DNA of 64,000 nucleotides from Paraburkholderia susongensis (GCF_900177725.1 NZ_FXAT01000017.1:95245-159244); one strand, 5' to 3'. Shown: positions 40,290 through 49,957, numbered from the stretch's first letter. Program-made: numbers and translations. Notes: a model not told the origin generated them from the letters alone.

Positions 40290-43262
40290 ATGCAGGCGAA
40301 GGAAACCTCGGGCCAGCGCGTTACGCCGAATCAGGCGCGCGGCGCGACGCCGTTCGCGGGCAGCGCCGCCGTCTTGCGGGCGCTCGAAAGCGATCTGCGC
40401 CAGCACGTGCGCGGTGAGGTGCGTTTCGATCAGGGTTCCAAAGCATTGTATGCGTCGGATGCGTCGAACTATCGGCAAATCCCGCTCGGCGTCGTGGTGC
40501 CCGCCGACATCGACGATCTGCTCGCCACGCTTTCCGCCTGCCGGCGCAACGACGTGCCGTTTCTCGCGCGCGGCGGCGGCACGTCGCAGAACGGCCAGTG
40601 CGTGAACGTGGCCGTCGTGGCTGACGCAAGCAAGTATGTGAACCGCGTGGTGTCGGTCGACCCGGTGGCACGCACGGCGATCGTCGAGCCAGGTGTCGTA
40701 TGCGACACGCTGCGCGATGCCGCCGAGCAGCACGGCCTCACGTTCGCGCCCGATCCGGCCACGCACAGCCGCTGCACGCTCGGCGGCATGATCGCCAACA
40801 ACTCGTGCGGCGCACATTCGGTGATGGCCGGCAAGACGGTCGAAAACATCGAGGCGCTCGAAGTCGCGACTTTCGACGGCGCACGCTTCTGGGTCGGTCC
40901 GACGTCCGACGGCGAACTCGAACGCATCATCGCCGCAGGTGGCCGCCAGGGTGAAATCTACGCGGCGCTCAAGCAGTTGCGCGACACCTACGCCGAACAG
41001 ATTCGCGCGAAATTCCCGCAGATCAAGCGACGCGTGTCCGGCTTCAATCTCGATCAGCTGCTGCCGGAAAACGGCTTTAACGTCGCGCGTGCATTGGTCG
41101 GCACCGAAGGCACTTGCGCCGTCACGTTGCAGGCGAAAGTGCGCCTCGTGAAGAGTCCGGCGAAACGCGTGATCGTCGTGGCCGGTTTTACGGACATCTA
41201 CACGGCGGCGGATGCGGTGCCGCATTTCATGCGCTGTGAGCCGATCGCGATCGAAGGGCTCGACCGCGCGATCATTCGTGGTTTGCAGGCGCGCGGCTTG
41301 AAGAAGGACGAAATCGCCTTGCTGCCCGAAGGCGACGCGTGGGTCGTGCTCGAATTCGGCGCGGACACACGGGACGCGGTGTTGCAGCAGGCACAGGCCG
41401 CTGCCGCGTATTTCTCGTCGGGGGCAGCGGGGCTGAACATCTCGACGATGCTCGTCGAAGACCGCACGTTGCAGGCGAAGGTGTGGTCGATTCGCGAGAC
41501 AGGCGCGTCGGCGGTGGCGTTGTCGGTCGATCCGAACCGGCCCGACCCCGTGGTCGGCTGGGAAGATGCGGCGGTTGATCCGCTGCGGCTCGGCGATTAT
41601 CTGCGCGCGTTCCAGGCGCTCGTCGATCGCTACGGCTACGAGACGAGCCTGTACGGCCATTTCGGCGACGGCTGCGTGCATGCGCGCATCACGTTCGATC
41701 TGCGCAGCGCCGAAGGCGTCGCGACGTGGCGCGGATTTTTGCGCGAAGCCGCGGAACTCGTGGTCGAATTCGGCGGCTCGCTGTCGGGCGAACACGGCGA
41801 CGGCCAGGCGAAAGCCGAGTTTCTGCCGATCATGTACGGCCCCGAGCTGATGCAGGCGATGGAGCAATTCAAGGCGATCTGGGACCCGGCTAACCGCCTG
41901 AATCCGGGCAAGGTCGTGCATGCCTATCGCGCCGACGAAAACCTGCGCATGGGCCCCGCATACAAGCCGGTGACGCTGCATACGAAGCTGGCGTTCGCGA
42001 GTCAGGAGGGGGACGGTTTTCAGCGTGCGATCGAGCGCTGCATCGGCATGGGCAAATGCCGCTCGCTCGAAGGCGGCACGATGTGCCCGAGCTACCGCGC
42101 GACGCGCGAAGAGAAGTACTCGACGCGCGGCCGCGCGCATCTGTTCTGGGAGATGCTGCAAGGCGAGGTGATCGCCGATGGCTGGCACAGCCGCGAGGTG
42201 AAAGAGGCGCTCGACACCTGCCTCGCATGCAAGGGCTGCAAGTCCGATTGCCCGACGCATACGGATATGGCGTCGTACAAGGCGGAGTTTCTTTCGCATT
42301 ACTACGAAAAGAACCGGCGGCCGCGTCAGGCGCTCTTCATGGGACGGATCGGTGAATGGGCGCCGTGGGCGGCGCGCTTTGCGCGTCTGACGAACTTCAT
42401 GACGACGGCGCCGGGTTTGTCTGCGCTCGGAAAATGGGTGGCGGGTGTCGCGCAGGCGCGTGCGTTGCCGCAATTCGCCGCGGCGACTTACAGACAGAGC
42501 GCGCTGCGCACATCCAGAAGTGACACGTGCGGCGATGGGAAGAAAGTGATCCTCTGGGTCGATACGTTCAACGACCATTTCACGCCCGAGGTCGCGCGGG
42601 CCGCCGCCGATGTGCTGACGCAACTGGGCTGGCAAGTCGTGCTGCCGAAGAGCCGCCTGTGTTGCGGGAGGCCGCTATACGACTTCGGCTTGCTCGAACG
42701 CGCGCGCGAGCTGCTCACACATATCGTCGACGACCTCGCGGACGATATCGCCGCCGGCGTGCCGCTGGTCGGTCTCGAGCCTGGTTGCCTGTCTGTGTTC
42801 AAGGACGAGCTGCTGAAGCAACTGCCCGATCACGCTCTGGCGCAGAAGTTGTCCGCGCAGACCTTCCTGTTTTCCGATTTCGTCGCGCGTCAGCCGTTCG
42901 ACTGGCCGACGCTTGCGGCCGACGTGGTCGTGCACGGCCATTGTCATCAGAAAGCATTGTTCGGCATGCAGGGCGATACGGCGCTGCTGAACAAACTCGG
43001 GGTGAAATGGAAACTGCTCGATACGGGATGCTGCGGAATGGCGGGATCGTTCGGCTTTAACGTCGAGCATCACGCGCTGTCGGAGAAGATCGGCGAGGAC
43101 AAGCTGTTTCCGGCGGTGCGTGAAGCGACCGCGGAGAATGCGCAGACGCTCGTGCTGACCAACGGCTTCAGTTGCCGCGAACAGATCGAGCATGGCACGG
43201 GGCAGCACGCGTTGCATATTGCACAACTCGCGCAGCGGGCGCTGGCGGCGCGCCAGATGTGA
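40290..43262 (+). CDS. FAD/[4Fe-4S] D-2-hydroxyglutarate dehydrogenase (YdiJ-like)
   Basis: The 990-residue protein fuses an FAD-binding oxidase part (FLARGGGTSQNGQCVNVAVV, NNSCGAHSVMAGKTVENIEA, YGHFGDGCVHARITFD) to an iron-sulfur part with two cysteine clusters (CIGMGKCRSLEGGTMCPSY; CLACKGCKSDCPTH) and two CCG motifs (LCCGRPLYDFG, GCCGMAGSFG). This is the YdiJ/D2HGDH architecture. It should oxidise D-2-hydroxyglutarate to 2-oxoglutarate. A GTG at 40224 would add 22 residues; ATG 40290 is used because the extra residues look non-conserved. It lies about 80 bases after hglS, completing the route from 2-oxoadipate. Confidence 0.92.
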   Translation: MQAKETSGQRVTPNQARGATPFAGSAAVLRALESDLRQHVRGEVRFDQGSKALYASDASNYRQIPLGVVVPADIDDLLATLSACRRNDVPFLARGGGTSQNGQCVNVAVVADASKYVNRVVSVDPVARTAIVEPGVVCDTLRDAAEQHGLTFAPDPATHSRCTLGGMIANNSCGAHSVMAGKTVENIEALEVATFDGARFWVGPTSDGELERIIAAGGRQGEIYAALKQLRDTYAEQIRAKFPQIKRRVSGFNLDQLLPENGFNVARALVGTEGTCAVTLQAKVRLVKSPAKRVIVVAGFTDIYTAADAVPHFMRCEPIAIEGLDRAIIRGLQARGLKKDEIALLPEGDAWVVLEFGADTRDAVLQQAQAAAAYFSSGAAGLNISTMLVEDRTLQAKVWSIRETGASAVALSVDPNRPDPVVGWEDAAVDPLRLGDYLRAFQALVDRYGYETSLYGHFGDGCVHARITFDLRSAEGVATWRGFLREAAELVVEFGGSLSGEHGDGQAKAEFLPIMYGPELMQAMEQFKAIWDPANRLNPGKVVHAYRADENLRMGPAYKPVTLHTKLAFASQEGDGFQRAIERCIGMGKCRSLEGGTMCPSYRATREEKYSTRGRAHLFWEMLQGEVIADGWHSREVKEALDTCLACKGCKSDCPTHTDMASYKAEFLSHYYEKNRRPRQALFMGRIGEWAPWAARFARLTNFMTTAPGLSALGKWVAGVAQARALPQFAAATYRQSALRTSRSDTCGDGKKVILWVDTFNDHFTPEVARAAADVLTQLGWQVVLPKSRLCCGRPLYDFGLLERARELLTHIVDDLADDIAAGVPLVGLEPGCLSVFKDELLKQLPDHALAQKLSAQTFLFSDFVARQPFDWPTLAADVVVHGHCHQKALFGMQGDTALLNKLGVKWKLLDTGCCGMAGSFGFNVEHHALSEKIGEDKLFPAVREATAENAQTLVLTNGFSCREQIEHGTGQHALHIAQLAQRALAARQM

Positions 43263-43266
43263 GGTG

Positions 43267-43282
43267 CCTCGCGCGCGCGAGG
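43267..43282. repeat. 16-bp perfect GC palindrome after the dehydrogenase gene
   Basis: CCTCGCGCGCGCGAGG begins 4 bases after the stop codon, in the gap between convergent genes. It can form a hairpin but lacks a T run, so a terminator role is uncertain. Confidence 0.4.
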
Positions 43283-43341
43283 TGTGCAATGAGCGCGCCC
43301 CGGGTATTCACATGCCGCGCATTCACGTACCGCGCCGCGCG

Positions 43342-43977
43342 TTATTTCTTCGTCGAACCAATGGCGATTGACGGCGTTTGCGGCAGGTCCGCGTTGGTCG
43401 CCATCCACAACACTTCCGCGTCCTCTTCGCTGGTGGACACCGCGGCATGGCCCGTGCGGCTGTCGAAGTAGAGGCTGTCGCCCGCGTTCAGGTGCGTCGG
43501 CGCGTACAGCTCCGAATAGAGACACACGCTGCCGCTGATCACGTACAGGAACTCTTCGCCTTCGTGGCGGCCCCAGTCGTCGAACGCATCGAGCGTGTGC
43601 GCGGAAATGCGGATGCGAAACGGCAGCATCGCTTTGTGCGCGAGATCGGTGGCGAGCAATTCCATCTGATAACCACGATAAGCGTGGCGTTGGCCTTCAT
43701 TTTTGCGGGTCAGCGCGCGCCGGCCGCTCGCGCTCACTTTCGGCGTGGAGCCGAACAGTTCGCCGATTTCGATCTTCAGTCCAAGAACGATTTTCTGCAG
43801 CACGTCGAAAGTGGGGGACATCAGGCCGTTTTCGACTTTGGACAGCGTCGAACGCGAAACGCCACAGAGGCGGCTCGCGGTTTCGAGCGTCAGGTCCTGC
43901 GCCTGACGGGCGGTGCGCACGCGCCGGCCGAGGTCGGTGGTGGAAGGGTCGATGGGTTTGGTGAGGTGGGTGTCCAT
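43342..43977 (-). CDS. XRE-family regulator with C-terminal cupin domain
   Basis: The 211-residue protein has an N-terminal XRE helix-turn-helix (LGRRVRTARQAQDLTLETAS, RLCGVSRSTLSKVENGLMSP) and a C-terminal cupin (DDWGRHEGEEFLYVISGSVC, LNAGDSLYFDSRTGHAAVST). Such regulators (PuuR-, SutR-like) control amine, amino-acid or sulfur metabolism with a small ligand bound in the cupin. It is convergent with the dehydrogenase gene and lies downstream of the PEP-mutase-family gene. Target genes are unknown. Confidence 0.92.
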   Translation of the reverse strand: MDTHLTKPIDPSTTDLGRRVRTARQAQDLTLETASRLCGVSRSTLSKVENGLMSPTFDVLQKIVLGLKIEIGELFGSTPKVSASGRRALTRKNEGQRHAYRGYQMELLATDLAHKAMLPFRIRISAHTLDAFDDWGRHEGEEFLYVISGSVCLYSELYAPTHLNAGDSLYFDSRTGHAAVSTSEEDAEVLWMATNADLPQTPSIAIGSTKK

Positions 43978-44261
43978 GAGGCTTGCGGCTGGTTCGGGTC
44001 CGCGTTTTATCGTGGCGAGTGATGTTTCCGATCATAACATTTGACGCAACGGACGCATCCGGCAGGGACGGGCGGCGGGGCTGACGGGCGGCGTACACCG
44101 GTTTGAGTGCGCCTGTTCAGTGCCGATGCGGCCCGCGGCGGGATAGGAGGTGGGACGTTGTGAGATGCGCAAGGCGTTCGCGCGCTTTTTCGCATTGGAA
44201 ACGCCGGCCGCTTCCGCTACGAGCAACGCATGATGCGAACGCTTTGGCAAAGTGCTTATCG

Positions 44262-45083
44262 TCACGCGCCGCGACTGAACAGCTCGTTGAGCTGCGAGCC
44301 GGGCGCTGCGCCGGTCAAGTCGAAGCGGCCGTCGGCGAGCGCCTGGGCGGCCTGCATGAAGCCACCCCACGCGGCGCGGGCGAGCCCGCCACCGACGCTG
44401 ATGCGCCGCACGCCGAGCGCCGCCACGTCCTGCAGCGTGAGCTTCGACGTCGAGCCGATCAGCAGGTTGAATGGTTTGGGCGCAACTGCGGCGACCACCG
44501 CCTCGATCTGCGCGGGCGTCTGGATGCCGGGCGCGTACAGGCAATCGGCGCCCGCCGCGGCGTATGCCTTCAGGCGCGCTATCGTCTCGTCGAGATCGGG
44601 CTTGCCGGTGAGAAAATTTTCCGCGCGGCCGATCAGCAGCGTGTCGCCGCCCGTCTCGTCGATGGCCCGGCGCGCCGCGCTGATGCGCTGCACGGCAATG
44701 TCGACGGGAAAGAGCGGCGCCGCAGGGTCGCCGGTCGAGTCTTCGATCGATAGGCCCGCCACACCAGTCGCGACCGCGAGCTTCACGCTTTCGGCGACAC
44801 CTTGCGGATCCCGGCCAAAGCCGTTCTCGAAGTCGGCGTTGACCGGCAGATCGGTCGCCTCGACGATGGCGCGCAAGTGCGCAAGCACCGCTTCACGCGG
44901 CAGCGTGTTGTCGGCGTGTCCGGTGGACCACGCAAAACCGGAACTCGTCGTGGCGAGCGCCTTGAAACCGAGGGTTTGCAGATAACGCGCGCTGCCCGCA
45001 TCCCAGGGATTGGGCAGCACGAAACAACCGGACGTATGCAGGGCACGGAAGGCGGCGCGTTTTTCAGCGGCGTTGCGGGGCAT
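44262..45083 (-). CDS. Isocitrate lyase/PEP mutase superfamily protein
   Basis: The 273-residue TIM-barrel enzyme has the family pattern FVLPNPWDAGSARYLQTLGF, ATTSSGFAWSTGHAD, PVNADFENGFGRDPQGVAES and VAGLSIEDSTGD. The loop KKCGH (ICL) or DKTPK (PEP mutase) is absent, so it belongs to the oxaloacetate decarboxylase/PEP-mutase-like group with unproven substrate, probably cleaving a C-C bond of a 2-oxo or hydroxy acid. The frame is open 18 codons upstream; ATG 45083 with GGAGAC is preferred. It is transcribed toward the XRE-cupin gene. Confidence 0.85.
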   Translation of the reverse strand: MPRNAAEKRAAFRALHTSGCFVLPNPWDAGSARYLQTLGFKALATTSSGFAWSTGHADNTLPREAVLAHLRAIVEATDLPVNADFENGFGRDPQGVAESVKLAVATGVAGLSIEDSTGDPAAPLFPVDIAVQRISAARRAIDETGGDTLLIGRAENFLTGKPDLDETIARLKAYAAAGADCLYAPGIQTPAQIEAVVAAVAPKPFNLLIGSTSKLTLQDVAALGVRRISVGGGLARAAWGGFMQAAQALADGRFDLTGAAPGSQLNELFSRGA

Positions 45084-45501
45084 GGCATGTCTCCATGAAA
45101 TGAGGGAGCCGACGCCCCCTCGTTGATCGTGCAACATCGGGATTTACCACAGGGAAGTTTATTTCCGTATCGAACGCATTGTTGACCAGATTCGTCAACA
45201 TGAACTGTGCGCTCAACGCGATGAATCGGCGATGTTCGCATCGCTGAAGCTTGCCGTCTTCACTTCATGAGTCGTGCGCAGAATACAAAAGCGGGCGCAT
45301 GCTTCGAAAAGCATGCGCCCGCTTCACGTGCACAGGGACTGCAAAAAGGGCTGCAAGAGCTGCGTTAGCCGCGGCAAAACGCAAACACTACACAAGCACC
45401 GCAAGCGCTCAAAGTGCAGAAAGCGCTCAAAGCGCCGAAAGTACGCAAGCGGCTTCCCCGAACACCTGCTTGTGCCCGCTGCTATACGGTCGCCGTATGC
45501 G
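45084..45501. other. Intergenic region with a terminator and an 18-base tandem repeat
   Basis: No supported gene. It holds the terminator at 45287-45322 and two adjacent 18-base units (GCGCTCAAAGTGCAGAAA at 45405 and GCGCTCAAAGCGCCGAAA at 45423, two mismatches). The repeat lies in the 3' untranslated region of the DUF4148 gene. Confidence 0.5.
45287..45322 (-). terminator. Terminator downstream of the DUF4148 gene
   Basis: GCGGGCGCATGCTT and AAGCATGCGCCCGC form a perfect 14-base-pair stem with loop CGAA; on the minus strand it is followed by TTTTGT. It lies 180 bases past the DUF4148 stop. Confidence 0.75.
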
Positions 45502-45813
45502 TCACTGATCCGCCGGGTTCGTCACCATCGGATGCTGTCCGCCCGATTGCGACATTCCCGTCGTCGGCGTGCCATAGCCCGTGGTGTCGCCGTGCGCCAT
45601 GGCGTTCTGTGCGGCGACGCGCGCTTCGGCCGCCTGAATATCGGCGGGATACGAGGCGTCCGTTGCTTCGGCCGGGTTGTAGCCGGCCTGTTCGAGTTGC
45701 TGCAGTTGAGCCTTGACTTCCGCGCGTGTGACCGGCTGCTGGGATTGCGCGAACGATGCAACCGGCGCGGCAATAACGACCGCGAATGCGACCGCCTGGA
45801 TAAGCGATTTCAT
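45502..45813 (-). CDS. DUF4148 domain secreted protein
   Basis: The 103-residue protein has a signal peptide (KSLIQAVAFAVVIAAPVASF, cleavage after FAQ) and the DUF4148 motif TRAEVKAQLQQLEQAGYNPA followed by YPADIQAAEARVAAQ. This family of small exported proteins is abundant in Burkholderia and of unknown function. The start at 45813 is preceded by CGGAGGAAAAC. It is monocistronic with its own terminator. Confidence 0.9.
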   Translation of the reverse strand: MKSLIQAVAFAVVIAAPVASFAQSQQPVTRAEVKAQLQQLEQAGYNPAEATDASYPADIQAAEARVAAQNAMAHGDTTGYGTPTTGMSQSGGQHPMVTNPADQ

Positions 45814-46004
45814 GATGTTTTCCTCCGACATTGTTTATCGGCACCGCGGCAATACCGGCACCCATTAACGGAGTCTAGAAAGCAATGAACCTTAGGGAAA
45901 CCACCAGGCAGTTAATTCAGTATTGACCCAAACAACAAGTCGGCTCGTTGTAATAGCGGCGTTCCGCCGTTCGTAAGGGAACGGGGCAATCAGCGCAAAA
46001 TTGC

Positions 46005-47105
46005 TCAAACTCCCTTGCGTACATCGACGCGATAAGCGGTTATTTGCCGGTAAGTAGCGCCGGGCCGCACGATCACTTCATCCTGCCCGGTCATATTGAC
46101 CTGATTCGGAAAGCTGCCTGCTTCAAGGCACAAACCCGCATGCCGTTGATAACGCACGCCGCCGCGTCCGCTGTCGCCGTTCAGCGCATTGCCGGTGTAG
46201 AACTGCAAGCCGCGCTGATCGGTCGAGACGGTCAGCTCTCGTCCGCTGCCGGGGTCGTACGCGCGGGCAACCTGACGCACCTGTGGCGTGCTTTCATTCG
46301 CGCCGCCCGTGCCCGCGCCGCCTTCGTCCGCATCGCGCAGCACGTAGCAATGATCGAAGCCGCCGGCTCGCGCGAGTTGCGTGTGCGGCCAGTCGAGCCG
46401 CGCGCCGAGCGGCGCGCTCTGCCGGAAGTCGAATGCGTTGCCCGCGACGTCGGCGAGCTTGCACGGAATCATTGCGGCGTCGACTTCGAAAAAGCGTTCG
46501 GCGTCGATCGACAGCACGTGGCCGCGAATATCCGTGCCCGCGCGGCCCGTCAGATTGAAGTACGGATGGCTCGTCAGATTGAGCGGCGTCGCCGCATCGG
46601 TGATCGCTTCGTATCCGATCGTGAGCGTGCCGTCGTCGTCGAGCGAGTAGCGCACCTGCACGGTCACGTTGCCCGGAAAACCCGCGTCGCCTTCGGGCGA
46701 CTCGAGGCGCATCAGCAACGCGCCGTCATCCTCGCTCACATCCCACAGCGCGCGATGAAAGCCGACCGTGCCGCCGTGCAGCAGATTCGCGCCTTCGTTG
46801 CGATCGAGCGTGTACTCGATACCGTCGAGCATGAAGCGCGCGCCGGCAATGCGGTTCGCCCAGCGGCCGATCAGCCCGCCCATGTAGGTCGTGGCCGCGA
46901 CATATTCGGCGGGCGTGTCGTGGCCGAGCAGAATGTCGCCGAGACGTCCCGCGCGATCCGGTGCGTGCCATGAGACCAGCGTCGCGCCGAGGTCGCTGAT
47001 GGCGACTTTCATGCCGTGCGCGTTGCGCAGTGTGTAGAGCCGGACGCGATCGCCGCCGTGCAGCGTGCCCCACGGCTCGGAAGAAAGTTGTGCGATGCTG
47101 ATCAT
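46005..47105 (-). CDS. galM: Aldose 1-epimerase (mutarotase)
   Basis: The 366-residue protein has GalM motifs: LGATLVSWHAPDRAGRLGDI, GLIGRWANRIAGARFMLDG, NEGANLLHGGTVGFHRALWD with the conserved His, LTSHPYFNLTG with the catalytic His, and GLCLEAGSFPNQVNM with the catalytic Glu. It interconverts alpha and beta anomers of aldoses. Located 33 bases after xylR and co-oriented with it, it likely serves xylose here by producing the anomer used by xylose isomerase. Confidence 0.94.
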   Translation of the reverse strand: MISIAQLSSEPWGTLHGGDRVRLYTLRNAHGMKVAISDLGATLVSWHAPDRAGRLGDILLGHDTPAEYVAATTYMGGLIGRWANRIAGARFMLDGIEYTLDRNEGANLLHGGTVGFHRALWDVSEDDGALLMRLESPEGDAGFPGNVTVQVRYSLDDDGTLTIGYEAITDAATPLNLTSHPYFNLTGRAGTDIRGHVLSIDAERFFEVDAAMIPCKLADVAGNAFDFRQSAPLGARLDWPHTQLARAGGFDHCYVLRDADEGGAGTGGANESTPQVRQVARAYDPGSGRELTVSTDQRGLQFYTGNALNGDSGRGGVRYQRHAGLCLEAGSFPNQVNMTGQDEVIVRPGATYRQITAYRVDVRKGV

Positions 47106-47138
47106 GTGGTGAATGCGGAGAAAAAATAAAAAATGTGC

Positions 47139-48362
47139 TCAGCCCGCCGCTTTCGTCGGCTCCGAACTCACGCGCTCCTGGTATTCGCGCGGCGTGCAGC
47201 CGAGTTCGCGGCGAAACACCGCGTACATGTATTGCAGCGACGTGAAGCCGCAGCGAATCGCCACTTCGGCGCTCGACGCATCGCGTTTCGCGAGCAGCGA
47301 CTTCGCGACGTCGAGCTTGTGGCGCAGGATTTCCTGATGCACGGTGCACTGCCGCTCGCGCCGGAAGTACTCTTCGAGCGACGAGCGCGACACGCCCACA
47401 TAATCGGCCACCTGTTCGGTGCGGATGCCCTGGCATGCGTACTGGCGAATGAAATGCCGCGCGCGCATCACATAGGGACTCGCAAGCGGCTGATGCCGCG
47501 TCGATTCGAGCACGTTGATGCCGACCGGCGGCACGAGAATGCGGCGCCCCGGAAAACGCGCGCCGTGCAGCATCTGATGCAGGATGTGCGCAGCAGTGCG
47601 GCCCATTTCCTCGGTGCCCTGAATGACCGAGGAAAGCGGGATGCGCGTGAGCGTGCGGGTGAGCGGATCGTTGTCGATGCCGATGATCGCCACTTCCTCG
47701 GGCACCGCAATGCCCGCGATCAGGCAGGCCTGTAATAGGTGCCTTGCGCGCGCATCGGTCACCGCGATGATGCCGACCGGCTTCGGCAGTTGCCGCAGCC
47801 ATGCGGTGAGCTGCTCGATTGCCTGGTTCCATGACGGCGCGCTCGTCGACAGGCCGCGATAGATCTCGCTGCCGACCTGCGCGGCGCCATGTCCGTCGAC
47901 GCTGCGCAAATGGGCAAATGCGAGTTCGCGCTGCTGCGCCCAGCGGTTTTCCTGCGCCTGCGGCAGGCTGTACAGCGCGAAGTTCTCGAGGCCCGCGCCG
48001 ATCAGATGCGTGTAGGCGAGCGACACGAGCTTGCTGTTGTCGGTCGCGATATAGGGTAAATCCTCAGGGTACTGCGCCGGGTCCGCATACGACGAACCCA
48101 CCGCGACCACCGGCAACGGACAGCCGCGCAGCGCTTCGTAGACGGCGGGATCGTCGAAATCCGCGATGATGCCGTGGCCGTCGAAGCGCTCGATGCCCGC
48201 GAGCCGGCAGCGAAAGTCCTCTTCGAGGAAGAGGTCCCATGCGACCCGCGTCGACAGCAGGTAATTGCCGATGCCGGTGATGATTTCGCGGTCGTAGACC
48301 TTGTTCGCGTTGAAGAGCAGGGCGATCCGATGGCTCGTCTGGGGTGCTTGCGGGCGGGTCAT
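47139..48362 (-). CDS. xylR: Xylose operon regulator (XylR, AraC/PBP1 type)
   Basis: The 407-residue protein has an N-terminal LacI-type periplasmic-binding fold (RIALLFNANKVYDREIITGI, VAIIGIDNDPLTRTLTRIPL) and a C-terminal AraC DNA-binding domain (IRTEQVADYVGVSRSSLEEY, EVAIRCGFTSLQYMYAVFRR). This layout is that of E. coli XylR, which activates xyl genes with D-xylose. It is divergent from xylA with a 272-base intergenic region holding the palindrome at 48526. Confidence 0.95.
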   Translation of the reverse strand: MTRPQAPQTSHRIALLFNANKVYDREIITGIGNYLLSTRVAWDLFLEEDFRCRLAGIERFDGHGIIADFDDPAVYEALRGCPLPVVAVGSSYADPAQYPEDLPYIATDNSKLVSLAYTHLIGAGLENFALYSLPQAQENRWAQQRELAFAHLRSVDGHGAAQVGSEIYRGLSTSAPSWNQAIEQLTAWLRQLPKPVGIIAVTDARARHLLQACLIAGIAVPEEVAIIGIDNDPLTRTLTRIPLSSVIQGTEEMGRTAAHILHQMLHGARFPGRRILVPPVGINVLESTRHQPLASPYVMRARHFIRQYACQGIRTEQVADYVGVSRSSLEEYFRRERQCTVHQEILRHKLDVAKSLLAKRDASSAEVAIRCGFTSLQYMYAVFRRELGCTPREYQERVSSEPTKAAG

Positions 48363-48525
48363 GGCGGTAATCGGCGTGCGGCTGGAGTCGCCACGGCGCC
48401 TTTGTCTCCTTTCTGTCGAGGGCTCGCGTGCAGCCCCGTTTTTAAGCGTCTGGTTATTCTAGGCCCCGAATTGCGCGCTCGTAGTAAACAAACGCGCGGG
48501 CGGTAAGAAACATCAAGCGTACTGA

Positions 48526-48541
48526 GCAATTTCGCAATTGC
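48526..48541. promoter_or_regulatory. Palindrome in the xylR-xylA control region
   Basis: GCAATTTCGCAATTGC has 6-base arms GCAATT and AATTGC around TCGC, about 94 bases upstream of the xylA start. It is a candidate XylR or catabolite-control site; it does not obviously match the E. coli XylR consensus. Confidence 0.4.
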
Positions 48542-48634
48542 CGGCACATCGTGCAAGCGGCAGCATGGCGTCACTTCGTCGGCTGGCGCGGCGCCGTCGC
48601 GCGGGTTGCGGTGCAACATAACAAGGAGACGCAG

Positions 48635-49957
48635 ATGTCCTACTTCGAACACATCCCCGAGATTCGCTATGAAGGTCCGCAATCGGACAACCCGTTTGCG
48701 TACCGCCACTACGACAGAACCAGGAAAGTGCTCGGCAAGACGCTCGAAGAGCATCTGCGCATTGCAGTGTGCTACTGGCATACGTTCGTGTGGCCCGGCG
48801 TCGATATCTTCGGGCAGGGCACGTTCCGGCGCCCATGGCAGCAGCCCGGTGACGCAATGGAACGGGCGATGCAGAAAGCCGACGCCGCGTTCGAGTTCTT
48901 CTCGAAGCTCGGTACGCCGTACTACACGTTCCATGATACCGACGTCGCACCCGAAGGCGCGAGCGTCAAGGAATACAGCGAAAACTTCCTGCGCGTGTCC
49001 GACTACCTCGCGCGCAAGCAACAGGATACCGGCATCAAGCTGTTGTGGGGCACGGCGAATCTGTTTTCGCATCCACGTTACGCGGGCGGCGCTGCAACCA
49101 GCCCGAACCCGGAGATCTTCGCATTTGCCGCGACTCAGGTGCGTCATGCGCTCGACGCGACGCTGCGGCTCGGCGGTGAAAACTACGTGCTGTGGGGCGG
49201 CCGCGAAGGCTACGACACGCTGCTCAATACCGACCTCGTGCGCGAACGCGAGCAGTTCGCGCGCTTCCTGCACATGGTGGTCGACCATGCACACAAGATC
49301 GGCTTCAAGGGCTCGCTGCTGATCGAGCCGAAGCCGCAGGAGCCGACCAAGCATCAATACGACTACGACGTCGCGACCGTGCACGGCTTTTTGCTGCAAC
49401 ACGGGCTCGAGAAAGAGATTCGCGTGAACATCGAGGCGAATCACGCGACGCTTGCGGGACACTCGTTCCATCACGAAATCGCGACGGCTTTTGCGCTCGG
49501 CATTTTCGGCAGCGTCGACGCAAATCGCGGCGATCAGCAAAACGGTTGGGATACCGATCAATTCCCAAATAGTGTCGAGGAACTGACACTCGCGTTCTAC
49601 GAAATTCTGCGCCACGGCGGCTTCACGACGGGCGGCATGAACTTCGACGCGAAGGTGCGCCGGCAAAGTGTCGATGCGGAAGACCTGGTTCATGGTCACA
49701 TCGGTGCGATCGACAACCTCGCGCTCGGTCTCGAGCGCGCGGCGGTGCTGATCGAAAACGAGAGCCTCGAGCAGTTCAAGCGTCAGCGTTACGCGGGCTG
49801 GGACACGGAGTTCGGCCGCAAGATCCTGTCCGGCGAGTACTCGCTCTCGGCACTCGCATCGGACACCATCGCGCGCGAGCTCAATCCGCAACATGCGAGC
49901 GGGCAGCAGGAGCGCATGGAGAACATCGTGAATCAGGCGATTTATAGCGGACATTGA
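48635..49957 (+). CDS. xylA: Xylose isomerase
   Basis: The 440-residue protein equals E. coli XylA in length and keeps the catalytic H100/D103 pair (YTFHDTDVAPEG), the metal-binding segments LLIEPKPQEPTKHQYD and NIEANHATLAGH, and FGSVDANRGDQQNGWDTDQF. It converts D-xylose to D-xylulose. ATG 48635 with ACAAGGAGAC before it is chosen; the frame extends 28 codons upstream without conservation. The same CAACAAGGAGAC-like leader precedes xylF. No xylulokinase gene is nearby. Confidence 0.97.
   Translation: MSYFEHIPEIRYEGPQSDNPFAYRHYDRTRKVLGKTLEEHLRIAVCYWHTFVWPGVDIFGQGTFRRPWQQPGDAMERAMQKADAAFEFFSKLGTPYYTFHDTDVAPEGASVKEYSENFLRVSDYLARKQQDTGIKLLWGTANLFSHPRYAGGAATSPNPEIFAFAATQVRHALDATLRLGGENYVLWGGREGYDTLLNTDLVREREQFARFLHMVVDHAHKIGFKGSLLIEPKPQEPTKHQYDYDVATVHGFLLQHGLEKEIRVNIEANHATLAGHSFHHEIATAFALGIFGSVDANRGDQQNGWDTDQFPNSVEELTLAFYEILRHGGFTTGGMNFDAKVRRQSVDAEDLVHGHIGAIDNLALGLERAAVLIENESLEQFKRQRYAGWDTEFGRKILSGEYSLSALASDTIARELNPQHASGQQERMENIVNQAIYSGH

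Noticed and set aside
40263..42635. A 790-codon minus-strand open frame
   Set aside because: Antisense shadow of the D-2-hydroxyglutarate dehydrogenase gene with His/Arg-rich low-complexity translation.
43267..43282. GC palindrome considered as a rho-independent terminator
   Set aside because: No T tract follows on either strand, so only the repeat is reported.
45405..45440. Two 18-base tandem units considered as a CRISPR-like repeat
   Set aside because: Only two adjacent imperfect copies and no spacers.
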